Source: Dryomyza anilis
Taxonomy: Eukaryota; Arthropoda; Insecta; Diptera; Dryomyzidae
Reading direction: 5' to 3'
Assembly (NCBI GenBank): GCA_951804985.1
Contig: OX638130.1
Location: 105,102,040-105,166,039, forward strand
DNA: 64,000 nucleotides
Shown here: piece after piece, positions 11,511-23,282 of the stretch
Position numbering within the stretch: the stretch's first letter is position 1
Layout of the letters: each line of letters begins with the position of its first letter
Made by a program: the position numbers and the translations under genes
The notes under the pieces: generated by a model
Databases searched by the model: none
Told to the model about the DNA's origin: nothing
Seen by the model: the letters and a program-made list of their open reading frames with translations, nothing else

Positions 11511-14500
11511 ACTCATTTTAATAAATTTCTATATATAGTATATACAACAATTCAAATTTATATTAATTTAATTATAAAAAATATTTCATTTTTACGTTGA
11601 TTAAATTTTTAATTTTACAAATTTCATATAGCATATTAAATCAGTTTATAATGATTTAAATTTTGTAGTGATTTAAAAGTTAATTATAATTAATTATAAT
11701 TTATTAATTATTAATAATATTTATTTATAATAATTATTAATTATAATTTAGTAATTATAATTAAAAAAAGTATATTAATTGAATTCATGTTGAATGTTAC
11801 AAGTTTAATTGATTTTAAAATTATTTTTTTATTTGAATTACAGTACAGTGCATTTTAATTGATTTTTAATTTATTTTTCATAATGATTTGTTTTTCATTT
11901 AATTGTTTGGAAATAAAATTATTTTATATATATAAATAATTTTAATAAATTTTTATTTTAATTGATTTTTTCATTAAAATTAGTTTTTATTTGAAGTGAT
12001 TTTATTGATAATTTAAATGTTATTTTAATTGCTTTTGTTAATTTAATTGATTTTTAATTTCAATAAATTTTTAATTTTAACTTATTTTTTCTTTTAATTG
12101 ATGTTTCATTTAAATTAAAATTTATTTTAATTAATTTACTAGATATTATAAATCAATGGATTAATGTTTTTAAAATTTATTTTTGATTTAAATTAATTTT
12201 CATTATAATTGATTTCATTGGATTTTAATTGAATTCATTTTTTTTTACAATTGAATTCATTGAATTTTATTTGAATTGCTTTAATTGAATTTTATTTTAT
12301 TTCATTAATTGAATTTAATTTTAATTTATTTCATTGAATTTTATTTTATTTGATGTCATTGAATTTAATTTTAGTTTTAATTTATTTCATTGAATTTTAT
12401 ATGATTTTATTGAAATTAATTTTATTTGATGAATTTCATTTAATAATAATAATAATTTAATGGATTTTTCTTATAATTGATTTTTTCTTTTAATTGATTT
12501 TATCTTTTAATTGATTTTATCTTTTAAATGATTTCTCATTTTACTTATATTTTTTAAATTGATTTTTCATTTAAATTCATTTGTATTTTTATTAATTTAT
12601 TTCATTGAATTTCATTTTATTTGATTTAATTGAATTTCATTTACATTAATTTAATTAAAAGCTATTTTTATTTGATTTTATTATTTTAATTGATTTTTAT
12701 TATTTTTTAATTAAAGTCAATTTTTAATAATAAATTTTTAATTTCAAATGCATTTTTTTCTTTTAATTGATTTTTTCTTTTAATTGATTTTATCTTTTAA
12801 TTGATTTTATCTTTTAATTGATTTTATCTTTTAATGGATTTTTCCTTTTACTTATATTTTTTTAATTGATTTTTCATTTAAATTAATTTGTATTATTATT
12901 ATTTTTTTTCATTGAATTTTATTTTATTTGATTTCATTGAATTTTAATTTATTTCATTGAATTTTTTTTAATTGAATTTCATTTACATTAAAATTACATT
13001 AAAAACTATTTTATTTGATTTTTTATTTTAATTGATTTTTATTTTAATTAATTTTTAATAATAAATTTTTAATTTGAAAAGATTTTTTCTTTTAATTGAA
13101 TTTTTCTTTTAATTGTTTTGCCATTTAAATAAATCTTCATTTTAAATATTTTAAAAGATTTCATTGATTTAAAATATTTTCAATTCAATTTGATTTAATT
13201 AATAAAATTTTAAATTGATTATTATTTGAATTTATTTTTTAATTTAATTAAATTTTAATTTAAGTCAATTTATCAAATTTCATTGATTTTTTAAAATTTT
13301 GATTATTTTTAATTTAAATTAATACAAATTTAAATTGATTTTTCATTAAAGTAATTAATATTAATTGATTGTATCTACATTGATTTTTTATTTGAATTAA
13401 TTTTTAATTTAAATTAATTCTAATTTATTTTGATTTTAATCAATTAAATTGAATATATTGTTTTTTAATAAATATTTTAATTAATTAATTTTATCATTGT
13501 ATTTTTAAATTTTTATTGATTTTTTATTTCAATTCATTTTAGATTTAATTGATTTTTTATTTAACTTGATTTTTCAGTTAAATTAATTTTTCATTTAAAT
13601 TGATTTTTCATTTAAATTGGTTTTTCAGTTAAATTAGTTTTTCAGTTGAATTGATTTTTCATTTAAATTGGTTTTTTTATTTAAATTGATTTTTCATGAA
13701 TTTCACAATAATTAATATAATTCGTTTTTTATTTTTCGTTTTAATTGATTTTTTTTTTCGTTTTAATTGAATTTAAATTTAAATAATTTAATGAAATCTT
13801 ATTTTAATTTTCTATAATTTTTTAATTGATGTTTTGTTTATTTTAATTGATTTATCATTTAAATAAGTTGATTTTTAAATATTGTTTGATTTTATATTTC
13901 AATTCATTTTTTTAATAATTTTTAATTTTAATTCATTTTTCATTCAAACTGATTTTTAATTTATTCACTTTTAATTGATCGAATTTATATTCATTTTTAA
14001 TTGATTTTTCATTTTCAATTGATTTCTCATGAATTTCGTATTATTAAATATATTTCAATTATTAATTTATTTTTTTGTTTTAATTAATTTTCATTTTAAT
14101 TGAATTAATTGAATTTAATTGTAATAATTTAATTAAAGGTTATTTTTAATTTAAACTGATTTTTTAAATTAAATTTTCATTTTAATTGATTTATTATTTT
14201 AATTAATTTTCAATTTATTTTTAAACTATTTGATTTTTTTAATTTCAATTTTTTATTTTTAATTGATATTTCATATAAATTGATTTTTAATTAATTAAAT
14301 TTTCATTGATTGCATTTGTATTTAATTAAAGTTTAAAGTTATTTATTTAATTAATTTTTAATTTATTTTTAAATTTTGTTTGATATTTTTATTACAATTT
14401 AATTTTTTTATTATTATTTTCATTTCCAATTGATTTTTCTTTTCAATTGATTTTTAATTAATTAAATTTTCATTGATCACATATTTATTTAATTAACGTT

Positions 14501-14945
14501 TAAAATTATTTATTTATTAAATGTTCAATTAATGCAATATTTTAATGATTATATTTTTAGTTGATTAAAGTTGTCATTGATTTATTTTTGATAAATTTTT
14601 AAATAATTTCATTATGAATTGTTATAATTTTTAATGAATATTATTTATTTTAAAATTTCAATTAATTCATTGTATTCATTGAAATACAATTTTAATAGAC
14701 AATATAGTTTTAATTGCATTAAATAAAATAAGCAATATTAAATTAATAGAATTTCAATTTTTTCAATTTAATGTTTTATTTATTTAACATATTTTTTTGA
14801 CTAAATTCGATTTAAAATTGATTTAATTATACAATTAACTAATTTGACATGAATTCTTTTTAATGCTTAAATTTACAATTATTACATTTTTAATAAATAT
14901 TATTTATATCATTTTGAATTGATTTAATTTGTAATTAATTGATTC
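11510..14945 (+). repeat. 3.4-kb T-rich array of TTTAATTGATTTT-like units
   Basis: For some 3.4 kb the + strand consists of variants of TTTTAATTGATTTTT, TTTCATTTAAATTGA and TTTCATTGAATTTTA with hardly any G or C. Segments are repeated nearly intact: TTTTCTTTTAATTGATTTTA recurs around 12485 and around 12775, each followed by the same TTATATTTTT then TTTTCATTTAAATT text. The strand bias (T and ATTG on +, hardly any C) is steady. No ORF. It looks like a satellite-like array that grew by local duplication. Confidence 0.75.
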
Positions 14946-16570
14946 AATTTCCCGTCACTTTTCATCAACGTCACGCGCACCATAGCAATCACTAACAATA
15001 TCACAATTTTATGTACAATTTTACATTTTCAAGTACAAGTAGAACCAGTAGAATTTTTATAATCTTTATTAAAAAAAAAAGACCGACTCGCCCCGCAACA
15101 TTTAGTTTAAAACTCCTTGCCCCGCACTGCTTTAAATTAGAAAGATTTTATTATATATTTTTTTTGAATAATGAATGATGTTGAACATGAAAAATGTGTT
15201 AAATGTTTTTGGTTAATATCAAATATAAAAAATATTAAAACTTCTTAAAACTTCTACAGTTTAAATAGTAAACTAGAAGAAAAATCGAAAATATTTTCCA
15301 AAACTTAAACATTTTTCAGTATGTCAACACATCATTGTAAACAAAATAATTATTTAATTTAAGTTTTTTTTTATATAAGAAAAAAATAAAAAACAGTTTC
15401 TATACTTCAAATTCGAATTTATTATAGCATTTATGTATTTGTATGTAAAACATCCTGTATATCCTGTATATTAAATACTATTAAACAAACGAGAGAGCTA
15501 CAGTTACTAAAAATCTATATTAAAAAACAAAATCATTGTCGAAAAGTCTGTAAATACAACTAAAACACATAATAAAAAGATATACTAAAAAATATTTATG
15601 CAAATATTAACTGCCATCAAAGAAAATAATACGATTACAACTGCATTAAGTACGAAAATGTATTAAAAAAAATCATAAAAAAATAAAATAAAACTTCGAC
15701 ATTTTTAATTCGAAAAATTACCAACAAAACCAAAAGACTCTAAAATGAAAAAAATAAAAAAAAAAAACAATATAAAAAACCAATATATGCGAAACATAAA
15801 AAATACAAAGTTTCATTTCCTATTTAAAAATCACAACACAAAAAAACAATAACTAATTTTTAATTTTAATTTAATTTTAAACTGTTTCTTAGTTTTATGA
15901 AATATCAAATATTTAATTTTATTCAATGCGATTTTTACAATGCGCGCAATTCATACATAATGTTTATATAATTTGTGTTTACTGATTCGGTTTTTCCAAC
16001 ACATAACACATATTTATCATTTATGCAATTGAAATCAGCACTCACGAATTATATTTGAAATGTGTTGTATGTGCTGCTTATAGCAAAAAAAAATCGTTTT
16101 GTCCAACAACTCGATTTGCGTCATAATTATCAATTAATTAATTAATTATTTAGTTATAAATTTAATTAAACGATGGCTAAACAATAGTTTTTGTTAACTA
16201 TTTAACGTTTTACTGATAAACAAATGATTTACTATTATTATTAAATTATATTCTTAAAAAAAAAAATAACGAAAAAATAAAATAAAAACCTATTATCTTA
16301 TGTAAGCAACAATTATACATATTATATACATATTATATAAATGTATATAAAACATATATTTAAAAAATACTTTTCACAAAATTATTTCAATATATTTAAT
16401 TTTATTATTTATTGCAACAAAAATTATATGAATAAAAAAATATAATAATAATTTAATTATTATTAAAAAAAAAATAAAATAAAAGCGCGGTAATTATTAA
16501 AAACAAAAAACGAAGAAATCATATACAAAACAAATGTGTTTTTATTTATTTGGTGGGGCAGATTGTACTT
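14946..16570. other. AT-rich intergenic DNA, no feature seen
   Basis: Poly-A and poly-T rich text with no ORF, no tRNA-like fold and no clear repeat. The short GC-richer piece at about 15080-15130 (GACTCGCCCCGCAAC) has no recognisable identity. Confidence 0.4.
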
Positions 16571-16574
16571 TTTA

Positions 16575-17822
16575 ATGACTGCATCGAATAAAATTGTCCG
16601 TTACATATCTTCCCATAATGTGCTATTGCAAGATTCAAATTAAAAAAATTTGATCATAGTAGCTCTGAATTAAATGGCAGAAAATAATTTGTGTCAGTTA
16701 AAGTCAATACAAAATTTATTTAACGCGAAAATGGCAAACGAAGTGGTAGTGCGAGAAAATATAATTAAAATTTTTCAAAAACAACCATTTCTCGCGTTAT
16801 CAACCGCTTTAAGGAAGACCTGAGTATTGATCGGAAGAAAGGTTCTGGTAAAAAAAGGCCCACATGATCGTGAAAAGTCGAAGAATAGTTGTGAATATTT
16901 GAAAGAAAGATCCAAGCATATCCGGAAGGAAATTGGCGAGAAAGGCGGATTGCTCAGAATCTTTCGTGCGCAGGACTAAGAAAGAAGCTGGGCTGAAGAC
17001 GTACAAGTTCCAAAAAATTCCGGATAGAAATGCCGTCAAGAATGAAACCGCAAAACAACGAGCTAAAAAGCTGAACCAAGATTGTTTTAAAAAATACGAT
17101 TGGTGCATAATGGACGACGAAACTTATGTTTTAGCGGACTTTTCTCAGCTACCTGGGCAGGAATTTTATACAGCCGATTCTCGACGAAATGTCGCTGAAA
17201 AATTCAAATAAAAAAAAATGACAAAATTCCCAAAGAAATTCCTTGTTTGGCAGGCAATTTGCAGTTGTGGAAAAAGGAGCAGCTCATTCGTGACATCGGC
17301 TACAATTAATAGCGAAATATATGTGAAGGAATGCTTGCAAAAGAGATTGCTTCCATTTTTACGCCAACATGAAGTGTCCACATTTTTTTGGCCTGACCTC
17401 GCTTCATGTCACTACAGCAAAACTGCCTTAGAGTGGATCCAACAAAATGCAGTGATTTTGGTGCCTAGAGAAGCCAATCCACCAAACTGTCCAGAACTCA
17501 GGCCGATTGAGAGATACTGGGCTTTAGTAAAAAGGGAGATGAAGACAACAAAAAAAGTGGCCAAAGTGGCCTTCAAGACTTTAAAAGAAAGTGGTCTTCA
17601 GCAGCTGTGAGTTTGTGGGACACTACCATTACAACATTATGGAAGGGGTTCCGGAAAAATTAAAACTTTTTATTAAAAAATATTAATTTCTGGTTTTTTA
17701 TATTTTTTTTTAAATCTAAAAAAAAATTGCAAAATAAAATATTTTATTCTATAAAAATTCGATTACTAGATTTCTAGATTTTTTCATTTTAGTAGCGGAC
17801 AATTTTATTCGACGCAGTCCTT
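16575..17822 (+). mobile_element. Tc1/mariner DD37E element, copy 1
   Basis: The ends are inverted repeats containing ACTGC(G/A)TCGAATAAAATTGTCCG, flanked by TA on both sides (16573-16574 and 17823-17824), as expected for Tc1/mariner insertion. The interior carries a damaged transposase gene. Compared with the second copy at 20.0-21.2 kb it lacks about 55 bp in the DNA-binding region (between CAACC and ATTTCTCGCG) but keeps the linker that copy 2 has lost. Elsewhere the two are nearly identical, so both insertions are recent. Confidence 0.92.
16731..17610 (+). pseudogene. DD37E transposase, broken (copy 1)
   Basis: The product would cut and paste the element. The catalytic triad is visible: CIMDDETYV (first Asp), FFWPDLASCHYS (second Asp) and CPELRPIERYW (Glu), with 37 residues between the second Asp and the Glu, which defines the DD37E (ITmD37E) group first described from mosquitoes. 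Defects seen: the helix-turn-helix region is deleted, the linker is frameshifted, and an in-frame TAA at 17209-17211 splits the catalytic domain between EKFK and KKMTKFPKKF. The last two pieces share one frame, so that TAA is the only break between them. Confidence 0.9.
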
Positions 17823-17824
17823 TA

Positions 17825-19070
17825 GTCAGAATGCGATGAACTTTTGTTTTTATAATTTTTAACCAATAACACTGTTCTATAAGAATTTTCCACAGAATTT
17901 AAACTTATCTTTTCTGGTAGCTTTTGGTCTCCTGATTCTTGCTGCGTACTCAGAATTTGCCCTATACGTCGATCTAAATTTCGTTTGGAATTTTCTCAAT
18001 TTCAGTTGGAAAATCTCAATTTCATTTATAATTTTCTAATTTCAATTTGAAAAACCTCAATGAAAATCTCAATTTAATTTAGAATTTCCTAGATTTCAAA
18101 TGGAAAAATCTCAATATCATTTGGAATTTTCCCAATTTCAAATCGAATATCTCAATATAATTTAGAATATTCTCAATTTCAGTTGGAAATGGTGTAGTAA
18201 GTAAATGCTAAACATAATGCGTCACGAAATATATATTTCCATACATTCAAATATGCAACAATATTTACAATATTTCCCAAACAATACATTCAATTTAAAT
18301 TTAATAATGATTACAATTAGGGTGCCGTTTTATTTTTTTGTCAAATTTTCAAAAATGTTCAGTTAGTCGCTCTGAAGCATTCGTTGAAGGCAGGTGTGTA
18401 ATACATTTTTTAACCCTTTTAAGCCTACCGAGTCAAATACACACAAGATGATTACGCAGTGCATATTTCCCTATCATGATTCCCTATAATGCGGACAACA
18501 CATGCAAATAATTTTGTCTGTTTCTGCACCTGGCCCTACTACTTTATTTCAGTATGACATTGTATATAGCTGCGTGTATTTTCCTAAATTTTAATGAAAT
18601 ATTTCAAGTACAAACATTGAAAAATATTCAGAAAAAATTTCAGTACGATAAGTTTAAAACATTTTTTCAAAAATTTAACAGCAAAAACGTTGCGAACTTA
18701 AATTCAAAAAATAATTAAGAGAGCTTTAAGAATTGTGATAAATTACTCTCTCGACACACTTTTTAGGTAATACAAATTTATTTTCGATTTTTTGGAAAAA
18801 CTAATATCTGGACACAGATTTTTTTTTATCAATTATCCGTTGGGCAAGATTCATATTTTATTTTGTGATCTGCAACATGTCGAAATTGTGTGATAATTTG
18901 CGATATAAAGTACCAAAAACAACATTTTTTGCAACTTTGACTCAATTTTTTGCAAAATCTCGACGTATAGGCAAAATTCGCAGCAAGAATCAGGAGATCG
19001 AAATCTTCTAGAAATGATAAGTGTTATTTCTGTGGAAACCAACAATCCTCAATTTGTAGAACAGTGTAAT
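17825..19070. other. Intergenic; degenerate short tandem repeat at about 17980-18195
   Basis: At 17980-18195, text of the form TTGGAATTTTCTCAATTTCA recurs about eight times with irregular 24-30 bp spacing. The rest is AT-rich DNA without a credible ORF. Confidence 0.5.
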
Positions 19071-19799
19071 TACCCAGCCGGCCAAACTATCATAAACGAC
19101 CTCGTAAATGATAGCAAATATTCGTAAATAATTAATAAAACAATCGTATACGAGAATCGTAAATGATTCGAAAACGCATACAGTTTCGTTCTTAATTTGT
19201 CCATCGTAACGAATTATCATAAACGAACTAAAAACTCTCATATATGATAAATTTTCGATTGTTTATGATCGTAAAATACGATTATATACTCGTTAGAAAA
19301 GATGTTTTTTGTTCGTAAACGAACTTGTTTTTAATATTTTTTACGATTAAATTTTAATCGTAAATGATAATCATTTTTAACTCTTTTACGAGCTTTTTCC
19401 TACTTTTTTAACGATACAAAAAAAAAATAAGTAAATGCATTTAAATTTTATATTAAGCTCCCAAATGCATTTACATACTTCATAATTACAGCAAATGATA
19501 TAAGTTTTCAGCAAAACAATTTATTTAATCTTGTTAAAAATATTGAAAATATTATGTATTTTATTAAATGAACTTTTGATTAGAAAAACAATAATAAATT
19601 TTGACAATTTTTTTTACGATTTAAACACTCGAAAAATACGAGCCATCGTTATTTACGAGCAAAATATGATTGTTTTTTTCATTGACATTTATCATCGTTT
19701 TTTACGTGCAAAATGATCGAAATTTATGATTATTTTGAATCGTCAAATGATCGTAATTTACGATAATCATAAAAAATGTGTGTAGGTGCCGACTGGGTA
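19071..19799. mobile_element. MITE-like element with TACCCAG(C/T)CGGC ends
   Basis: TACCCAGCCGGC at 19071-19082 is inverted with one mismatch at 19788-19799 (GCCGACTGGGTA). The interior is filled with subterminal repeats of ATCGTAAATGAT and CGTAAATGA in both directions, the kind of site a transposase could bind. No transposase frame is present. No clear target duplication was found, so the superfamily is open. Confidence 0.65.
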
Positions 19800-20020
19800 G
19801 TCCCGAGTTTGGAAATAAGCCAAATATGACCGACTAACAAATACACCTTCCCAATAAGTCATTTAAACATTGAGTTTCGTTCAACCATTTCAAAAATTCA
19901 GGCGGTCATTCTATGACTCAAAAAATAAGAAAATTTAAAATAAAAAAATTTCTAATTTTGCACCCAGTTTAAGATACAGGGTGTTTAAGAACTGCATATT
20001 ACTGACATAAATTGGTTATA

Positions 20021-21202
20021 AGAACTGCGTCGAATAAAATTGTCCGCTACAAAAATGAAAAAATCTGGAAATCTAGTAATCGATTTTTTATAGAATAAAA
20101 TATTTTATTTTGCAAATTATTTTTAGATTTAAAAAAAATATATAAAAAACCAGAAATTCATATTTTTTAATAAAAAGTTTTAATTTTTCCGGAACCCCTT
20201 CCATTAATGTTGTAATGGTAGTGTCCGACACCCTCACTCACAGCTGCTGAATACCACTTTCTTTTAAAGTCTTGAAGGTCTTTGGCCAGGTCTTTTTTGT
20301 TGTCTTCAGCTCCCTTTTTACTAAAGCCCAGTATCTCTCAATCGGCCTGAGTTCTGGACAGTTTGGTGGATTGGCTTCTCTAGGCACCAAAATCACTGCA
20401 TTTTGTTGGATCCACTCTAAGGCAGTTTTGCTGTAGTGACATGAAGCGAGGTCAGGCCAAAAAAATGTGGACACTTCATGTTGGCGTAAAAATGGAAGCA
20501 ATCTCTTTTGCAAGCATTCCTTCACATATATTTCGCTATTAATTGTAGCCGATGTCACGAATGAGCTGCTCCTTTTTCCACAACTGCAAATTGCCTGCCA
20601 AACAAGGAATTTCTTTGGGAATTTTGTCATTTTTTTTTATTTGAATTTTTCAGCGACATTTCGTCGAGAATCGGCTGTATAAAATTCCTGCCCAGGTAGC
20701 TGAGAAAAGTCCGCTAAAACATAAGTTTCGTCGTCCATTATGCACCAATCGTATTTTTTAAAACAATCTTGGTTCAGCTTTTTAGCTCGTTGTTTTGCGG
20801 TTTCATTCTTGACGGCATTTCTATCTGGAACTTTTTGGACCTTGTACGTCTTCAGCCCAGCTTCTTTCTTAGTCCTGCGCACGAAAGATTCTGAGCAATC
20901 CGCCTTTCTCGCCATTTTCCCTCCGGATACTCAGGTCTTCCTTAAAGCGGTTGATAACGCGAGAAATGATCTTAGGGTTAACCCCTACCTCCTTGGCAAT
21001 TTTTTTAAAAGACCAATTAGGTTGTTTTTGAAAAATTTTAATTATATTTTCTCGCACTTCCACTTCGTTTGTCATTTTCGCGTTAAATAAATTTTGTATT
21101 GACTATAACTGACACAAATTATTTTCTGCCATTTAATTCAGAATCTTGCAATAGCACATTATGGGAAGATATGTAAAGGACAATTTTATTCGACGCAGTC
21201 CT
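20021..21202 (-). mobile_element. Tc1/mariner DD37E element, copy 2 (reverse strand)
   Basis: Same family as 16575-17822 but inverted. It ends in AGAACTGCGTCGAATAAAA on the left and the complement of AGGACTGCGTCGAATAAAA on the right, flanked by TA (20019-20020 and 21203-21204). It retains the N-terminal helix-turn-helix coding region that copy 1 lacks. It has lost about 90 bp of linker between GAGTAT and ATCCGG, where a short TAT repeat marks the deletion junction. Confidence 0.92.
20238..21075 (-). pseudogene. DD37E transposase, broken (copy 2)
   Basis: Read on the minus strand from 21075. The N-terminus has a helix-turn-helix-like stretch (ENIIKIFQKQPNWSFKKIAK, then VGVNPKIISRVINRF). The linker deletion then shifts the frame. 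The catalytic domain resumes with CIMDDETYV, stops at the same TAA as copy 1 after EKFK, and continues in frame with FFWPDLASCHYS and CPELRPIERYW. It is not able to make a full transposase. Confidence 0.9.
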
Positions 21203-21204
21203 TA

Positions 21205-22210
21205 TATAACTCATAACTTGAAATGTATACGGACAGACAGGGCTAATCGTACTATGATGCTCATATTTTCCGGACATATTTCGAATATATGCCGGACATG
21301 CCACCTAACTTAATATACCCTGTGCCCCTATAGGTGTACGATATAAAAATTCAGCTCAATCGTTCGGAGGAATATATATTTCTATGAAATATTATCGTGA
21401 GTTTTCAAAAATATAAAAATAGTTCGCTGGAAATAAATTCATAGCAAGAATTTCTTTTGATGAGACTTTTTTTTTTCTTTATTTACATACAAAAAAATAT
21501 TCCGTTAGAAAATTGTTGGGGAATTTCAATTTTTAAAATGTAAGTTAGACTTTCTGTTTCACATCTTGTAACTTGACAAAACTATTGCGATAAAATGATT
21601 AACAGAAGACGGAAGACCTATTACTCCTGGTTTTTTTTTTATATTTTTCTTATAATTCGCATCCATTACAATCCATTCGGTGGTGTTCAAAATTCACAAC
21701 CACTTCAGATAGCATCTTTGCGATATTGATAACATTAAACATTAATCTTTCCAACAACCTTTTGGCAGGCACCCTCAAACAGTCGAAATCTGATGACACC
21801 TATACTTTTAGTGACGATTTATGTAGACAAAGCATCTACTGAAAGCCCCTCTTCGTAAATAAGGTATTCCGCAGAAAAAATTAATAATCGATTACTTTCC
21901 ATTTATAGTTTATTTTACTGCTTTTTAATTAAATTTTTAAGTTTTTGTGTATAATAAATAATTGTGAAACTTTTGAAAGGTTATTTCAATAAATTCAATT
22001 TCCCGGAAATCGATAATATTAAATTGTATTTCTGGGGGAACCATACAAATTCATAGAGAAATCAATTTTCTCTGAAATTTATGATTGGGCTGATTCATGA
22101 TGAAACCATACAGGTGCAATATTTATTGAGAGCAGATCTTAAATTTTAATTTTGAAATCATTTTTATATTCTATGATAAAAAAAAAATTTGAGACACAAG
22201 TTTTTTTTTA
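21205..22210. other. Intergenic, old transposon fragments only
   Basis: A stretch at about 21220-21365 carries GGACAGACAGGGCTAATCG and TTAATATACCCTGTGCCCC, text of a kind common at transposon ends in flies. It also contains AAATATGAGCATC on the reverse strand. Nothing else is recognisable. Confidence 0.35.
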
Positions 22211-23282
22211 TCTATATATATAAAACTCTTGGTCCACCTGTCAGTCTGTCGGTCTGTTTGTTCCAGCATCACTTCTAAACCGCTGAACCGATTTTACTGA
22301 AATTTTGCACCAGGATACTATGGAGTCCGGAGGGTGTCATAGGCTATATATGGGCGGGATTGCACAAAGGGGAGTGGCACCTCCAATACAACCTAAACTT
22401 TCAAAACGACATAACTCGGCACATACACAAGCTAAGAAGAAGAAACAAAAAATACAATTACAAAAGCAAAAATCAAACACAAAATCAAAAGTAAAAGCAC
22501 AAAACTTAAGCAATAACTCAAAAACAACAGAAAAATAAAAAAAGGATAGAAAACAAAAACAAAATCAACCACATTAAAATTCACCAGACTAAAACTCATC
22601 ACACTAAAGTTCACCACACTAAAACTCACCATACTAAAATTCACCACACTAAAATTTACCACACTCAAATTCACCACACTAAAACTCAACATAATAAAAT
22701 TCACCACAGTCAAATTCACCACACTAAAACTCACAACACTAAAACTCACCACACTAAAACTCACCACATTGAAACTCACCACACCAAAATTCACCACACT
22801 AAAATTCACCACACTAAAATTCACCACACTAAAACTCACCACACGAAAACTCACCACACTAAAATTCACCACACTAAAACTCACCACACTAAAATTCACC
22901 AGACTCAAATTCATCCACTTAAACTGACCACACTAAAATTCACCACACTTAAATTGAACACACTAAAACACAAAACAATAAAATTCACTACACTTGAACT
23001 CACCACACTAAAACTTCTACTATACGGGGAAAAATTCTACGGGAAAGAATTCTACTGGGAAGAATTCTACGGGGAAGCACAGTCTGAGAAATAACTGTAT
23101 ATGAGAAAAGTTGTTTTAGCGGAGAATTAGTTTGGTATTGGTTACTACATTTATAAAACCAATAAAAAATACGTCCACGGGTCCCTGATATAAATAATAA
23201 AAATGTTATTTATATTAATAAAATTGCTCCATAACCTTGCATTCACAAAATCTTTGCACGACTCGTGTACGGGTCCAGCTAG
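22211..23282 (+). mobile_element. Non-autonomous Helitron
   Basis: The left end is TCTATATATATAAAACTC, the usual 5' start of insect Helitrons. The right end is CTAG at 23279-23282, preceded by the short hairpin TGCACG-ACT-CGTGTA about ten bases upstream. The host dinucleotide is A to the left (22210) and T to the right (23283), the A^T insertion expected for Helitrons. There are no terminal inverted repeats and no Rep/helicase coding capacity in 1.07 kb, so it would depend on an autonomous partner. It carries a large internal minisatellite. Confidence 0.85.
22560..22995 (+). repeat. 15-bp minisatellite inside the Helitron
   Basis: Units of AAA(A/C)TCACCACACT, often alternating AAAACTCACCACACT with AAAATTCACCACACT, are repeated nearly 30 times. 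The 160-codon open frame on the minus strand (SVVNFSVVSF repeats) is a by-product of a unit length divisible by three, not a gene. Related GTGTGGTGAGTTTG repeats lie in the opposite direction at 38.5 and 38.9 kb. Confidence 0.9.

Noticed and set aside
22432..22914. 160-codon open frame on the minus strand with SVVNFSVVSF repeats, looking like a repetitive membrane or silk-like protein
   Set aside because: It is the translation of a 15-bp minisatellite inside a Helitron; the period is divisible by three, so long open frames are expected in some frames.
22560..22995. CRISPR-like regular repeats
   Set aside because: Units are 15 bp, contiguous, without unique spacers, in a eukaryotic genome; this is a minisatellite.
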